From Margaritifera margaritifera (Eukaryota > Mollusca > Bivalvia > Unionida > Margaritiferidae), in the NCBI GenBank assembly GCA_029931535.1, contig JAQPZY010001498.1, positions 2,616,001 to 2,680,000 on the forward strand: a DNA stretch of 64,000 nucleotides, given 5' to 3'. This document shows positions 1-12,500 of the stretch, piece by piece. The translations under genes were made by a program, and so were the position numbers. Position 1 is the stretch's first letter. Each line of letters opens with the position of its first letter. Under the pieces are notes generated by a model. It did not search any database. It worked only from the letters and a program-made list of their open reading frames with translations, and was not told where the DNA came from.

Positions 1-255
1 GGACTTTGGAGACCATTAGCACATCATAACATTCAAGGACACAGCCGTGAATTTGGAACATTCTATATTTAGGACTTGTGATTAGAACAATCATTCTTAT
101 TGGATTATTAGGATTTCAAAACACATTACTGTAAGTGATTTTTTTTGATTTTTCATTTTAATTATCTAGTAATAAATTGCTTGTTGATTTTTACTTGATT
201 TGTTGGTTTCACTTTCTTTCTGTTACATTTTTCTTAGACCATAGAGTCGTAACAA

Positions 256-397
256 CAGATACTCCACTTTGTCATGAATACAGATACTCCACTTTGTCAT
301 GAATACAGATACTCCACTTTGTCATGAATACAGATACTCCACTTTGTCATGAATACAGATACTCCACTTTGTCATGAATACAGATACTCCACTTTGT
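256..397. repeat. 25-bp tandem repeat, ~5.7 copies
   Basis: Units begin at 256, 281, 306, 331, 356 and 381, each reading cagatactccactttgtcat plus gaata. Copies are virtually identical, so the expansion is recent. The last unit runs directly into the transposase fragment on the minus strand, and the unit is itself a piece of that coding sequence. Confidence 0.95.
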
Positions 398-409
398 GTG
401 AAATGGCTT

Positions 410-606
410 AAGGGTAAATGTTTTCAGGTCAATCAAGACCTTATCTGAAAGTACATCTCCACTGTCCTTCCCAATCACCTGGGCCATGATAGATAAATCC
501 TGGGGTTGCAACTTATCTGTTCCTTTAAATGAGATAACAGCCTCTCCCCATATGTGCTTTGAAAACATCAAACAGTGCTACCACCTTCTGATCACACTAT
601 ATGGCA
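410..606 (-). pseudogene. DDE transposase fragment (pogo/CENP-B-like)
   Basis: Minus-strand reading gives ALFDVFKAHMG in one frame, then TDKLQPQDLSIMAQ and LIDLKTFTLKPFHTKW in another. The first matches the D-containing strand and the second the 'TD-LQPLDLSVN' segment of DDE_1-type transposases that I know from pogo/Tigger-like elements. The third resembles the '(V)DLR-s-LKPLHAKW' stretch that follows. A frame change sits between the first and second pieces, and the spacing is shorter than in an intact enzyme, so this is a decayed fragment with no start. A 25-bp repeat follows its end. The family is inferred from motif wording, not from a search. Confidence 0.55.
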
Positions 607-719
607 ACAAGTCAAACACAGAGTTCACATGGTACTGACCCTGAAACATTTAAGTACCCCTTTGGAATGCAAATGGAATGATGAACTATGGGTAAATGAA
701 CGTAAAATGAATGCAGTTT

Positions 720-905
720 TTTGGGGGGTTTTGCAGGTTTTAACACATTATTGGCTATATCATGCAGAGGAAATGGGAGTTAAGTGCCTTTCCCAGGGAC
801 ATACCAAGGCAGACCAACCTAGGTTGGCCTAGGTGGGTGTCGAACCTGCAATCCTTAGATTACAAGTCCAATGCTCCACCAACTGAGCTGCCAAGTGTCA
901 TGATA
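720..905 (-). mobile_element. tRNA-derived SINE copy
   Basis: The minus strand from about 897 shows an A-box-like GGCAGCTCAGTTGGTGGAGC, an anticodon-type stem-loop with loop CTTGTAA, and a B box GGTTCGACACC. The T-stem is mispaired, so it is not a working tRNA gene. Beyond the head the plus strand reads 'gttaagtgcctttcccaggg', similar to the conserved core found in animal tRNA-SINEs. The 3' end is not defined. Confidence 0.6.
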
Positions 906-1313
906 ATGATCACAGAATGAATGCAGAACAAAGAACGAATAATAAATGGTATATGCTAAACACTGCTTGCTGCACTGAATTATAAACGATAAACACTGAA
1001 GTAAAAACGATGAACAAAAAACCATAAACATCATGATTCTGTTGGAGCTACTTCTTTTGTATAGTCTCTCAGAAACATTTGGATATGCATTTACAACTGT
1101 TCAAATGCATTCTTAAAGGTACGTAAATGAAAAATGCATGACTTAAAAAGATAAATGGCAAATGATAAGTTGATGAATGATAAACAACGATATAGTTGAT
1201 AGGAAAACTAATGCATTTTTGGGGTACTTTAATATCTCAGGGTTTATATTAGATTCTGATCAACAAACAATTCATGCAGACTTGAAAAGTAAGATATTTT
1301 ACTTCAATATTCC
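906..1313. other. no feature seen
   Basis: AT-rich sequence with scattered 'gataaac' words. No convincing exon, RNA gene or repeat was found. Confidence 0.5.
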
Positions 1314-1428
1314 TGTTCTATGACCACACTGTGTCAGTGACCTGTTCTATGACCACACTGTGTCAGTGACCTGCTCTATGACCACACTGTGTCAGTGACC
1401 TGTTCTATGACCACACTGTGTCCATGAC
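1314..1428. repeat. 29-bp tandem repeat, 4 copies
   Basis: Units start at 1314, 1343, 1372 and 1401 (tgttctatgaccacactgtg + tcagtgacc). They differ at one or two bases, the last one in its tail. Confidence 0.95.
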
Positions 1429-1958
1429 ATTATGATAGTTGTGAATGTAAAACTCAATCCTGACTTAACTTTTTACATATGGAATAGATATAAGCCTTGT
1501 TTTCGAAAAAGCTGAGTTTGCTGTCATTGGCATTGTTTTAACGACTAATCCATAATTGTACAGAACTTTATGGTTTGAAAGCAATCTTTACGAACACTGA
1601 AAAACATAACTGCAATCTTAATTATAGCAGTGGTGTTAAGCTTGTTCGCTTGTACATGCAACAAAGGATGTCAGCATATTCTTTCATTCAGGCCTCCACA
1701 TTTATGATAAGGGTCAGCAATAAAGAACTTACCTAATCAACCTGATTACTGCAGTAGAGATTAATCTTGTCTGCTCAAAAACATGTGGACATGAAGGTCA
1801 GGACTGTATAATCATTTACAGAGTAACATACATAATAACTCAAGATTTTATCTCTTGTTTTTTCAAATGACAAAGTCATGAATACATATATTTTTTTTAC
1901 CAAAACACAAAGTTTGACACCCATGAATTTAAAGTGATTCCTAGTAACTATATTGCAC
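1429..1958. other. no feature seen
   Basis: AT-rich. Read in both directions without finding coding sequence or repeats. It may be intronic to the FG-repeat gene, which extends leftwards. Confidence 0.4.
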
Positions 1959-2165
1959 ATGAAAACTGGTATCTGTATTTCACCTTAATACTGGTATCTA
2001 TTTTTTGTATCTATTTTTTGAAAACTGTATCTATATTTCACCTGAAAACCAGTACATGTACATGTATATATATTTCACCTGAAAACTGGTATCGATATTA
2101 ATTTTTACCTGAAAACTGTGATCTATATTAATTTTCACCTGAAAACTGGCATCTATATTCCAGCT
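1959..2165. repeat. degenerate ~25-30-bp tandem repeat
   Basis: Imperfect copies of gaaaactggtatctatattt followed by 'cacct' recur about seven times with length variation. Divergence indicates an old array. Confidence 0.8.
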
Positions 2166-2433
2166 ATGCTTCATAAACATGACAATTGTGCTTTTGTATA
2201 ATCAGTTTGGAAAATCATGGTTATAGTGTACATGTGCGCATGTGAAAATCATAAGGTGGCTGTCAGCTGCAGAGCCCTCTGTTGTGAGAGTCCTCCTGGA
2301 CTTCTAGTTTCAGGTCATGGAATCTCAGTTTTGAAAATGTCATCTACAGTTTTTATGTACTGAACACTCAGTTTTAAAGAAATTTCACCCTGGTCTACAA
2401 AATTCTACAGAAAGCTATGAGCTGTATGGATAC

Positions 2434-5400
2434 CTTTAGAAGTATATGGTGGTGGCAAGTTTAAGCCAGTACCAACAGTGGACCCTGGTGTTCGAAAGTA
2501 TAAAGCAGCATCAGTGCCATATGGGAATGATTGGCCAGCTTTCAAAGTCTGACCAGCTGTAGATGGAGGCTGAAAGTTGAAGTCTGTAGTGCCAGTGGAC
2601 CCTGGCACTCCAAAGGAAAAACCGGCACCAGATGTGGATGTCTGGCCACCGAAAGTAAAGTCTGTGGAGAGTAAACAGTTAGTTACATGACAAGAAGTCA
2701 TAAAAGATTCTTTATTTGGGGCAGAAGAAGCTTAAAAAATGAAAATAATAACAAATCTTATCGTAAAATTTGGGGAAAAATCACAGTATACTGATGGAAT
2801 TTTTTTAAAAATAGGATGCTAGTATAAAGTCAAGTCAACTGAAGAATAAAATAAGTTCAAAATATAAAAAGCAAAAATGCAGTATTGCAACTCAAGCACA
2901 GGATCATGTGTTTCCTGAAACTGTCAGCTCCATGTCCCCCAAATCTTGACCCCAGTGTTCCCCTGGCCTCAGTTCTTTTGGTCATCACACATGCTCATAT
3001 ACTTGGAAAAACAGAATAATCCACCCACAATTCTTTAATAGGCATCCATCACATGAATGCATGCACTGTGTAATGAACAACTTATAAATATAGACTTCAA
3101 TGTCAATGCTGGTGCTAGCAATCACCTAAATTACAATAGGAAATCACCTAAATTACAATAGGCAATCACCTAAATTACAACAGGCAATCAAAATTTTCAG
3201 TTTGTGATTCATTTATATTACAATAAAAAGGATGGCAATTGAAGTATTCAAGATTTATTCATGTGTGTGACAAGTTTTAGTGCAAAGTCATTGAAGGCCA
3301 ATAGTGTGGCCCTGCATTAATTAACAAGCAATCAAGAGTTACTGCCTTTCTCTTCAGCACAAAAGATACGTTTGAGGTCATACTAAGTTTGAGGATAAAC
3401 TGAGAAAATAACACACGTTCATTAGATTTTTAATCTGAATCAAAAAAAATGTTAGCAAGACCCCTAAAATGTTTGCAAGACCCTTAAAATGTTTGCAAGA
3501 CCCCTAGAAAGTCATTTACAGGAGTGATTAGATTTAGATAACAGTGTTTTGAATCCGGCTTGGTGGGGGTTGTGGTGTCATTAAATACCAGCAAAGAAAA
3601 AAAATGAATCGATTTAAGAGTAGACATTCAAGTACTATCTGAATACAGTAAAACCTGTCTTGAGAGACCACCTCTTCTGCCAACAAAAAGCAGTCTCTCA
3701 AGATAGGTGGTCTCTTATAACAGGTTGGTGCAGGAGGGCCAGTTTTCAAGATCGAAATTCAACTGGGTTTAGAAAATATCAACAATTACTGTACATGTAT
3801 TTTATTCTTTATTCATAATTCTTGTTAAAGTGTAAGATGCATTCATCTTAAGATAATTTATATACCAATAAAGATATACATGTATCATAAAACATTCACA
3901 TTTATATATGAGAAGATGTCAACATATCTGTGATAGTTGTTGTAATATCAACTTTAGCAGTTCTGATCAGACAGTGGATAAAAATGGAATATGTATGTAC
4001 CAATTAAAACAAAGATAGAATTAACTCATCCAGAAAGAGAACAAGTTTATTTAGAGACAAAAGCCAAAGGCTTCATTCACATAGATATGTTGATGAGGAA
4101 AGAAAGGATGGGTTAGAATGCAGTTATAGTTACAACAGAATAGCAAGGACAGACATATATATGTATTAAAATAGACAGATAAATGGAAAGGTAGACAAAG
4201 GTTTTGGAAATGGCTAGATTTTTAAGAGAGAGATATTTAGGTAAAAGACCTTAAAACTGAAAAATTAAACAGCCAAGAATAGAACTGTATTAACATAATT
4301 GTAATCATGCTGTAATATATCACAACATTTTTCTTTATCTACGTTTCCACTTAAAGTTCAATTCATCATGCAGATTTTAGTATCAAATCCAGTCAGAAAA
4401 CAAGGTAAAACCGACTCCTTCACTTAAATATTCCAATATCAATGAATTCACTCTAACTGGTTTTTTCTAGGAAGTGTTTTGTTCACTCACATATCTGTTT
4501 CCACTTCCAAGGCATCCAATTTTCACCTTGAAATTGACAACATGCATCTAAACAATCTGTGACAAGCCAACTTTTGAAAATGATTTGAGAACACTTATTT
4601 TGATCCATTTAATTATTTGCCAAACAGTAAATATGTATTGGTCTCGTGTAATAATCACGTAAACAACAGATGATAAACACCGCTTGTGGGTGCTAGATTT
4701 CCAGATGGCTAATCATTAGTGATAAATGACTTTTATTTCCAAACACACCGGTCAAAGAAATCTTGGGAGTTATATTATTAACCATTATCACCTAGTCACC
4801 TTGAAATCAGAAACATACATCAAAACAATCTCTGACAAGTTGACTATTCAGAGTCAGCAATCATGGTACATTTGGAGCTCTCAAACTGCCCATGGCTTGG
4901 TTAGGACTTGAAAGTCAGCAAATCCCGTATACATACATATATTACAATTAAAACATAACTGATAAGTTAAAATATAAATATTTATTTCCTATTTGTCAAA
5001 ACTAGCTTTAAATAGTATATTCACTTTATCGTGTCCACACAAGACAATGTGTGACTGACCTTGACAATGACTACAAGATGGTAATCACAGACTATGACAG
5101 CATATCATGTGAGATAAAGGATTGACAGATGAAAGATACTGCGGGCAGTTATGTATTTGAAGAATGCGGAACATATAAATGCGAAATAAAGGTGCTGATA
5201 TATGTACTCTGGCAAGATCACAGAGTATAAAACTTGCAGAACATAAGCATTATGAACTGAACACAGCCTCTCTCTCGTATTTTTTAAAATTGCCTACAGG
5301 CAAGTACCTTGCAAATTTGAGCTTGCCTGAGCCGAATTTTGAGCTTATCCAGGGCATCAGGCAAATGGATTTGTAAAGCCCTGGGAAGAAAAAGAGATTT

Positions 5401-5735
5401 CACCCTTCATTTGACCAACAAAAGAAAAGAGGGGAATTTTTTAAATATAGGGAAGGTTCAATAAAGTAAACAAAAGTAGGGATTGCAAATATATACAATT
5501 CTTGAATTTCTGCTGTGATTTTTTAAAAATTAATGTGAATCCTGCAATCATGTGTCTTAGAATAGACCCTGGACAGAGTTAGCAAAGCTGAAGAGTATGG
5601 ACACTTTGGGTCAAAATAAATAAATGAAACTATAATTGTAAAAAATATTAGAATTTTAACTGAGACTGATACTGGAAACTTACCTGGCCCTGTGATTCTT
5701 TTGTCCGGACCAGATCCTCCAGTATTGCCAAACAT
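2434..5735 (-). CDS. FG-repeat nucleoporin-like gene, first two coding exons
   Basis: Exon 1 covers 5735-5684: ATG TTT GGC AAT..., encoding MFGNTGGSGPDKRITGP plus one base, then the donor G|GTAAG. The next exon is 2661-2434: acceptor TTTACTCTCCACAG|AC, then TDFTFGGQ, GFSFGVPG, FNFQPP and FPYG motifs, closing at AAAG|GTATCC. Both junctions are phase 1, so the exons join in frame and the second is symmetric. FG/FxFG spacing in Ser/Thr/Gly/Pro-rich sequence is typical of the disordered part of nuclear pore proteins, which line the pore and bind transport receptors. I cannot tell which nucleoporin. The intron (2662-5683) holds small repeats and a hAT end. Later exons lie off the left edge. A possible 5'UTR acceptor (cttgcag) is near 5779. 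Confidence 0.5.
3121..3188. repeat. 22-bp tandem repeat, 3 copies
   Basis: Units at 3121, 3143 and 3165 read atcacctaaattacaatagg + ca/aa. They sit in the intron of the FG-repeat gene. Confidence 0.95.
3451..3510. repeat. 20-bp tandem repeat, 3 copies
   Basis: Units at 3451, 3471 and 3491 (gtttgcaagacccctaaaat) with single-base differences. Confidence 0.95.
3646..3728. repeat. short palindromic MITE-like element
   Basis: Arm 3653-3673 (acctgtcttgagagaccacc + t) pairs with 3705-3725 (aggtggtctcttataacagg + t) with three mismatches. The outer sequence 'cagtaaaacctgtct' resembles terminal repeats of small DNA transposons common in invertebrates. The spacer contains another 'gtctctcaagata' copy, so the element is internally repetitive. 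Confidence 0.6.
3750..5280. other. intronic AT-rich sequence, nothing recognised
   Basis: This lies in the large intron of the FG-repeat gene. Short open frames here have neither splice signals nor protein character. Confidence 0.5.
5285..5383 (-). mobile_element. hAT-type terminal fragment
   Basis: The minus strand from 5383 begins CAGGGCTTTACAAATCC and continues with repeated 'ttgcctgat'/'caggcaag' words, the style of hAT transposon ends. The intact pair at 23357/24781 begins CAGGGCTGAGCAAAT. No partner end was found nearby. Confidence 0.4.
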
Positions 5736-5749
5736 CTCTGTTACGAACT

Positions 5750-6300
5750 AAAACGTCAGTGAATATCTATCTCTATCTGCAAGAATATGGAAAAAATTTC
5801 AGACTCTTTAGTCTTACACATTTTTATTTTTTTTGGGGGGGAGGGGGGAAGTAGGGGTTGTAACATTTTAACCTCTATACAAAAGGTTTACACTGTAAAC
5901 ACATTGCTTCTAATCAAGTGTTGTGTATAAACTTTATAACTCGTACTTGAAAGCTTGAAGGAAATTTCATCTATTCACCAAAAACCAAGCTCCACCTACC
6001 TATCACAGCTGTTAATTATAATATTCAAACTTCAAATAGGCTGCTGACCAATATCATGGTGGTTATGTGACACAAGAAATCAGTGGGTAATCACACCAGG
6101 ATTGCTATGCTTGTCCAACTCACTTCCTGTCTGGTCAACTCATAGTCAGAGGCCTATCAAGGGGAAACAATTGTTCTTGGTTGATTGGGAATGGGGCCTG
6201 GGAAAAACTGTATCGATTAGGAACACAGTTTTTAAGAGTAAATTGCAGAAATTGTGAATTCAGCAGGATATTGAAATATTTTACATTGGGTACATTTTAG
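5750..6300. other. no feature seen
   Basis: Contains a T/G-rich run at 5820-5850. Otherwise unremarkable; it may hold the 5'UTR or promoter of the FG-repeat gene, but I cannot mark it. Confidence 0.4.
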
Positions 6301-6720
6301 GCTCATTGTTGGCCACTGACCCGTAAAAAAAATTCCATGAGCCCAGCATCGAAGATACATGTACATGGCAAGCCATCTCCAAATTACAATGGCCTCATCA
6401 GTATAAAGTGTTTCAGTATAATGTGATCCCTCATATAACACAGGTATGGTCATGGATCACATTTTGGGGATGAACGTAGTTTTGATATTGAACTTCCTTC
6501 AGTATAAACAGTGCTCCAAGTACCGATCAAATTTTAGTAGCCACAAAGCTTCCTAATAGAAAATTATTGTGACCATTTCAAATTTAAGGTCACCAAGCCC
6601 TAATAATCTGGTTACCTTAAACACTGAGAGCATAAATCAATTGTGCGTGGAACCAATGGTAGAAAATGACAAATAGGTAAGGATTTAGTTTAGGCAAATT
6701 AAAGAGTAATTGTAAAGAAA
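6301..6720. repeat. dispersed repeat copy 1
   Basis: Matches 7381-7690 in the same orientation, sharing 'ttccatgagcccagc', 'agtataaagtgtttcagtat' and 'accatttcaaat'. This copy carries about 100 extra bases at roughly 6446-6545. Probably a transposable element of unknown class. Confidence 0.8.
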
Positions 6721-7380
6721 ATCATTGCATTATTTTTAAAAGCATACCTAGATCGATCTGATAGAACTGTCAACAATAAACCTCAGGCCAGCCATTAAAA
6801 TTCACTAATTATAATTCTCCAAACCATCTCTATGCATACTCTCTGGGTTCAAATTTATTGACAAAGGGCATTAACTTTATTTTTTTTCTTTCTGTATTCA
6901 TCTCTCTATCTGCATATTTCCAGATCGATACCATGAGCTGAGGCTGAATGTACAGAACATGTATTAAACTGGTCAGTAAAAGATCATTACTTAATGTCAG
7001 AACCAGCAGTGTCAGAATAAAAATGGGATTATGCTGTCAATTAAAATAGTATCTGCCAAATGTTTGTAGCGCAAAATGTGATATACATGTATACATATAC
7101 TTGTAATACAAAATATTACAGATTTATCTAAGCCCACATGCGGAAATGTGCAAATTGTACTAATGTTTTTGCACATACAAATATTAGTCATTTACAGTAT
7201 GTTCCTTGTAATATATGAGATCTAGAGCCTAGAATGTTGTCATGGTAAGAAAATAAGAGTAATTCTTTTTTGTTATGCTTTTATTTACCTTCAACTTCAT
7301 GTATGTATGATGCTGCTTAATGGACATGTAACACTTTATGTTATTGCCCAAAATTTGGTGTCAAAAATATTTGCATTTAT

Positions 7381-7690
7381 TGAGCAATTACATTTTTGGC
7401 ACCTGAGGACCTGTAAAAGTTCCATGAGCCCAGCTCGGAAGATGCATAGCAAGCCATCTCAAAATTACGATGGTCTCCTCAGTATAAAGTGTTTCAGTAT
7501 AATGTGATCCCTCATGTAGAAAATTACTGTGGCCATTTCAAATTTTAGGTTGCCAAGCCCTCATAATATGGTCACCTTAGACATTAAGGGCAGAAATTAA
7601 TTGAGTGGGGAACCAATAGTAGGAAATGAAAAAAAAAAAGTGAAGGTTTAGTTGAGGCAAATCAAAGAGAAATTTTTATGTAAAATTGGT
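7381..7690. repeat. dispersed repeat copy 2
   Basis: Direct partner of 6301-6720, about 1.08 kb downstream, diverged by substitutions and small indels and lacking the middle block of copy 1. Confidence 0.8.
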
Positions 7691-8189
7691 AGGCTACGTT
7701 GTTCAGACTGAATACATATAAATGTTTTACATCAGCGACAGAGGCAAATAAAAGTCATACATTGAAGCTGAACAAACTTTCTAAACACATATGCATTGAA
7801 TAAACAAGGTTCTTCTATAAGGAATTTTTTATTGGCTTAACCCTTTATCTCACTGCATCTGCTGCTGTGTAAGCTGTCACTATACATGTGCCAAAACCAC
7901 TGAAATGCAGTGTACTATAAATAGAACACATTACCTAAATGATTCCATGTAAATAGGCCTACCTGGAAAATTTACAATAGTATAGTGTATGTAAAGTTCA
8001 CCATAAATTGTAACCATTTTACCCTTTTTGTATGTATTTGTTATCTACAAATAGGTTTTATAATAAAATCAGACCTTTATGGCATTATAATTATTTTTCA
8101 CCTAACAATTTTGTATGTGCTTAAAAATCCTGAGATTAATTCACCATAATGTCAATCAAGTTGTGACCAACCATAACAACCTCTGAATC
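7691..8189. other. no feature seen
   Basis: AT-rich spacer between the dispersed repeat and the minisatellite. No coding signal. Confidence 0.5.
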
Positions 8190-9090
8190 TACTGGTTCAT
8201 TGTCTACGTCTGCATCACTAAATCATCTGAATCACTGGTTCATTGTCTACATCTGCATCACTAAATCATCTGAATCACATGTTCATTGTCTACGTCTGCA
8301 TCACTAAATCATCTGAATTACTGGTTCATTGTCTACGTCTACATCACTAAATCATCTGAATCACTGGTTCATTGTCTACATCTGCATCACTAAATCATCT
8401 GAATCACATGTTCATTGTCTACGTCTACATCACTAAATCATCTGAATCACTGGTTCATTGTCTATGTCTGCATCACAAAATCATCTGAATCACTGGTTCA
8501 TTGTCTACGTCTGCATCACTAAATCATCTGAATCACTGGTTCATTGTCTACGTCTGCATCACTAAATCATCTAAATCTACTGGTTCATTGTCTACGTCTG
8601 CATCACTAAATCATCTGAATCACTGGTTCATTGTCTACGTCTGCATCACTAAATCATCTGAATCACTGGTTCATTGTCTACGTCTACATCACTAAATCAT
8701 CTGAATCACATGTTCATTGTCTATGTCTGCATCACTAAATCATCTGAATCACTGGTTCATTGTCTACGTCTGCATCACTAAATCATCTAAATCTACTGGT
8801 TCATTGTCTACGTCTGCATCACTAAATCATCTGAATCACTGGTTCATTGTCTACGTCTGCATCACTAAATCATCTGAATCACTGGTTCATTGTCTACGTC
8901 TACATCACTAAATCATCTGAATCACATGTTCATTGTCTATGTCTGCATCAATAAATCATCTGAATCACTGGTTCATTGTCTACGTCTGCATCACTAAATC
9001 ATCTAAATCTACTGGTTCATTGTCTGCATCACTAAATCATCTAAATCTACTGGTTTATTATCTACGTCTGCATCACTAAATCATCTGAAT
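8190..9090. repeat. 43-bp minisatellite, ~21 copies, with 5-unit higher order
   Basis: The unit is actggttcattgtctacgtc followed by tgcatcactaaatcatctgaatc. Variants end in 'gaatcacatg' or 'aaatctactgg'. Blocks at 8501-8695 and 8717-8911 are the same over their length and are offset by 216 bp, which is five units including one 44-mer, so amplification proceeded in five-unit steps. Open frames across it are by-products of the repeat. Confidence 0.97.
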
Positions 9091-9550
9091 CTGATAAATT
9101 ATCAATGTTGCCCACATCAATATTTAAGCTTATATTTGACTTACTGAAGCCTTCATAACCATAATTTTAATCATCCAAATTTTTTAAAGTGCTGAATAAA
9201 GTCGACAGTCTCCATTTTAAAATAAGGGAGAATCTGACTCAGTTACCATTTTGAAATAGATTACGATTTCATCTTAAATAGCAACCACATGATGTAACAT
9301 CATGGTCATTTTCCTCAAAGCCTAAGGTTTCTAATAGAGGGTATTCCCTTGAAGGTAGCACTCTGGAAACCAGCTCAAAATGGCTGCAGTTTACTGTAGA
9401 CATTGAAACATGCTTCTGTGCAGATGGTGCACAGGTATCCAAAAGCTCTTGTATGCGAATTGGATCAAGGAGTTAAAAACGCCCTTCCACTGAAATGCGG
9501 TAAGGTATCCAAAAGCATTAATGTGAGGTAAAGGGTTAACATACACTATA
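9091..9550. other. no feature seen
   Basis: Spacer between the minisatellite and the first TIR element. Nothing recognised. Confidence 0.4.
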
Positions 9551-12500
9551 TGCATCGTGGATTATGGATTGTCCACTCAATCCAGTGGACGTGGACACAG
9601 GGGCAAGGTGTTAAGTGTCCACTATGTCTGGTGGATTTCCCTTAAGTCTAGTGGACATCTGCTGAATCTAGTGGAACTCTGTCACGGATTTAACTGCAGT
9701 CATAGTGGGTTTTATGGCACCCCTCACCGATTTTATTGTATTCACTCTGCGAGTTGACACTAAACAAACTGATGGTAGAAACCCGATGCCGTAAACCTGA
9801 CCATTGCAGGTGTCAGTTTCACACCGTTAACTGTACAAACTATACAGTTGTAACATTTCTCATGGTATTTATCAATGGCCTTGCCAGGGATACATACAGA
9901 CGAATGCATGCAATGTTGAAAAAATATGAGGTTGTAAATTTCTTGGTTATCTTCTCAGAAATATTTCCAATGTACAACGTACATCCCTATTGATTAATTA
10001 CATGTACCTGTTATCATATACACATGCGGAAATTTACATACTGTTCTGCATCAAGCAGTAACTTCAATGTTCTTTGCAATAAATGATACATGTACATTTC
10101 ATAAAAGTGCTTGTTGTACTGGTTATTAATTTGTCATAGTTTCTCTTAAATTTATATACTATTTCAAAAAGCTCCTTTAAACAAATTATTGAAAGCAGTA
10201 TACAAATAAAACACAAAAGCCCAATCTTATCACAAATGCATAAGACGTTCATGTACAATAGTTATCATTTACTGCATTCGTCCTTTAGATAAGATTTGAA
10301 ACAAGTTTGTATGAAGTAAACAGCTTCATTAAATTTATCAAACAGCGATATGTGCAGCAATAAAAAGTTCTGAAAATGAAGATAACCTTTAAGACTAATA
10401 ATTACGACCAATAGTGTTTACAAACGCTGTACTATTTACATGTATAGCATATATGTAAGATGAAGTACAAGGATATAATTACATGTATGTTATAATTCTT
10501 TTTCAAGTTTAAGAATAACATGGCATCTTATATTGACACAATATAAAATAAGATACACGAGCTATGCTAGAAAACGTTCTTCTGTACCTTTATCCATTGA
10601 CTCAAAAAATGACATTGATTATTTGAGAGTATGACAATTTTTGAAAGCGTCAAATTCATCTGCACTGTATTCAAGGCTGCTCTCTATCAGTGGCTGTTCA
10701 TGTCATAAGCAAAGTGATTTTCATGAAAAAGATTACTTTTTTGGTGAATCTATCATCATGCACCAGCTGAGGAGTCACATTTGTACTCTAAAGTTAGCCT
10801 CTATGCTTGTCAACAAAGGTCAGTCAGGAAGGTGTCGAGCTTCGATGTAATTTTTAGCACTGATGTTTCAAAAGAAACATTAACTTCTGAATGAAAATGT
10901 TTTTGGTTGTTTGTGGAAAAAAAAGAATTTTGAACTTGTAACATGGACTAAGAAACGCAATGAGGTTAAGTTGTGATATTTTCAGCTAAAATTTGTTTCT
11001 AGCGGTATATGAAACAAACCATAAAACATTGTTATTCTCCCCATTAATCTTTAGATGCAGCGCATATATGTCTATCGCAGCATCACATAGCTATGACAGG
11101 TTTACAAAAGCTCTATTACACTACACACTTTTTTCCTAAATAAAATGCATCTTTCTTGGTAATAAAAGGTGTTTATTATATGCAAAAATGACAGAGAGAT
11201 TATGCAACGTAACTTTTGATCGATGTTACATGTAGCTTTTATTGCTAACTCAGAAACAGGCATTGATCATTAGTGAGTATGCATCTTTGAAGTGTGTTGT
11301 AATTATCTTCATTTTGGAATTTGTCTACTGAACAAAATTTTGAAATAATTTGGTACCACTCTTTATTCAGAATAAGTAAATAAGTAAATTGCTGCTTAGC
11401 AATTCATTTTGTATTTAAAAAGAATTTCTATAATTAATTGGGTTATCAACCTGCTATTAGTGTGCTTTTCTTATTTTCTTATTATTCAAGTTTGGTTCTA
11501 CAGTCAAATTTTGTCATAACATACAAGAACTTAAAGCTTCAGAAATTTTAACACACTGAAAGTCAAATGAGCCAGCATTACTGCAATAATCAAATTGACC
11601 ACAGTGACAATATTCACAACAATTTTAGAATTAATACGAAAGGTTTACAATAAACAGGAAATAAATGGGATTCACAACCTCTGAAACCAAAACCTCTTCC
11701 ACATCCAGTTTGGAGTAGATAAAGAAGTTCTACCAGGGATACCTGTATAAAGCCATTAAAAATATGTAGCCACATATTAATAGCAATCAATGCAATTATA
11801 GATAATTTTATAGCCTAGGCAAACATGGCTAAGCAATTTTGTGTGATATATAAGGCATTATTAATTGATATGATGTGTTCAGTTTCTGCATAATACAGCA
11901 CAAGTTAAACAAGGAAAAAAAGTATGAATAAGAAGAAATTCCACTTATATAAAGCTAAAACTAAATTGACGTACAAAACTAGAGGCTATTTATTGTACAG
12001 TAAATACAATTGTATCTACCAACCATGTCCATTTCACAACCAAATTTGCATAATAGTAGGCATTTTGGTTGAATTGCAAAATACAATGATGATATCATGG
12101 ATGTCCAGGAGAAATTAACTACTACTGCAATGTGGATATAAAAACCCATTTGTTTCCCCATCCACATTTACTAACTGGCCAAACCCTTTCTTCTATGTTG
12201 TGAATATGTATATCTTCAGGCACTTAACCTTGGATTATTATTGCTTTTAATTCAACTTCGATGTCCAATGTTTGTACATGTGACTTTAAGCTTAGTTTTG
12301 GTTCCCAAAGAATCAGTGCCATTTGGGCGATTACGGACATAATCTCAATAATTTCACATTGTTAGCCTAATTGCTAAATCCTGTATAAATAAGCATTCTG
12401 TACCTGTTCTTCAGTGACAAAATGTTCTATCTGTATTCACGTCTACTACTTAAAATGGATAATTGGGTCAAAATGTAACAAATTTGTAACTAAACTGAAA

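Noticed and set aside
841..900. tRNA-Thr gene (anticodon loop CTTGTAA) on the minus strand
   Set aside because: T-stem mispaired and the sequence continues into a SINE core.
8501..8911. Two identical 64-codon open frames
   Set aside because: They are produced by the 43-bp minisatellite; no start context or splice sites.
8190..9090. CRISPR-like array
   Set aside because: There are no unique spacers between repeats and the context is eukaryotic.
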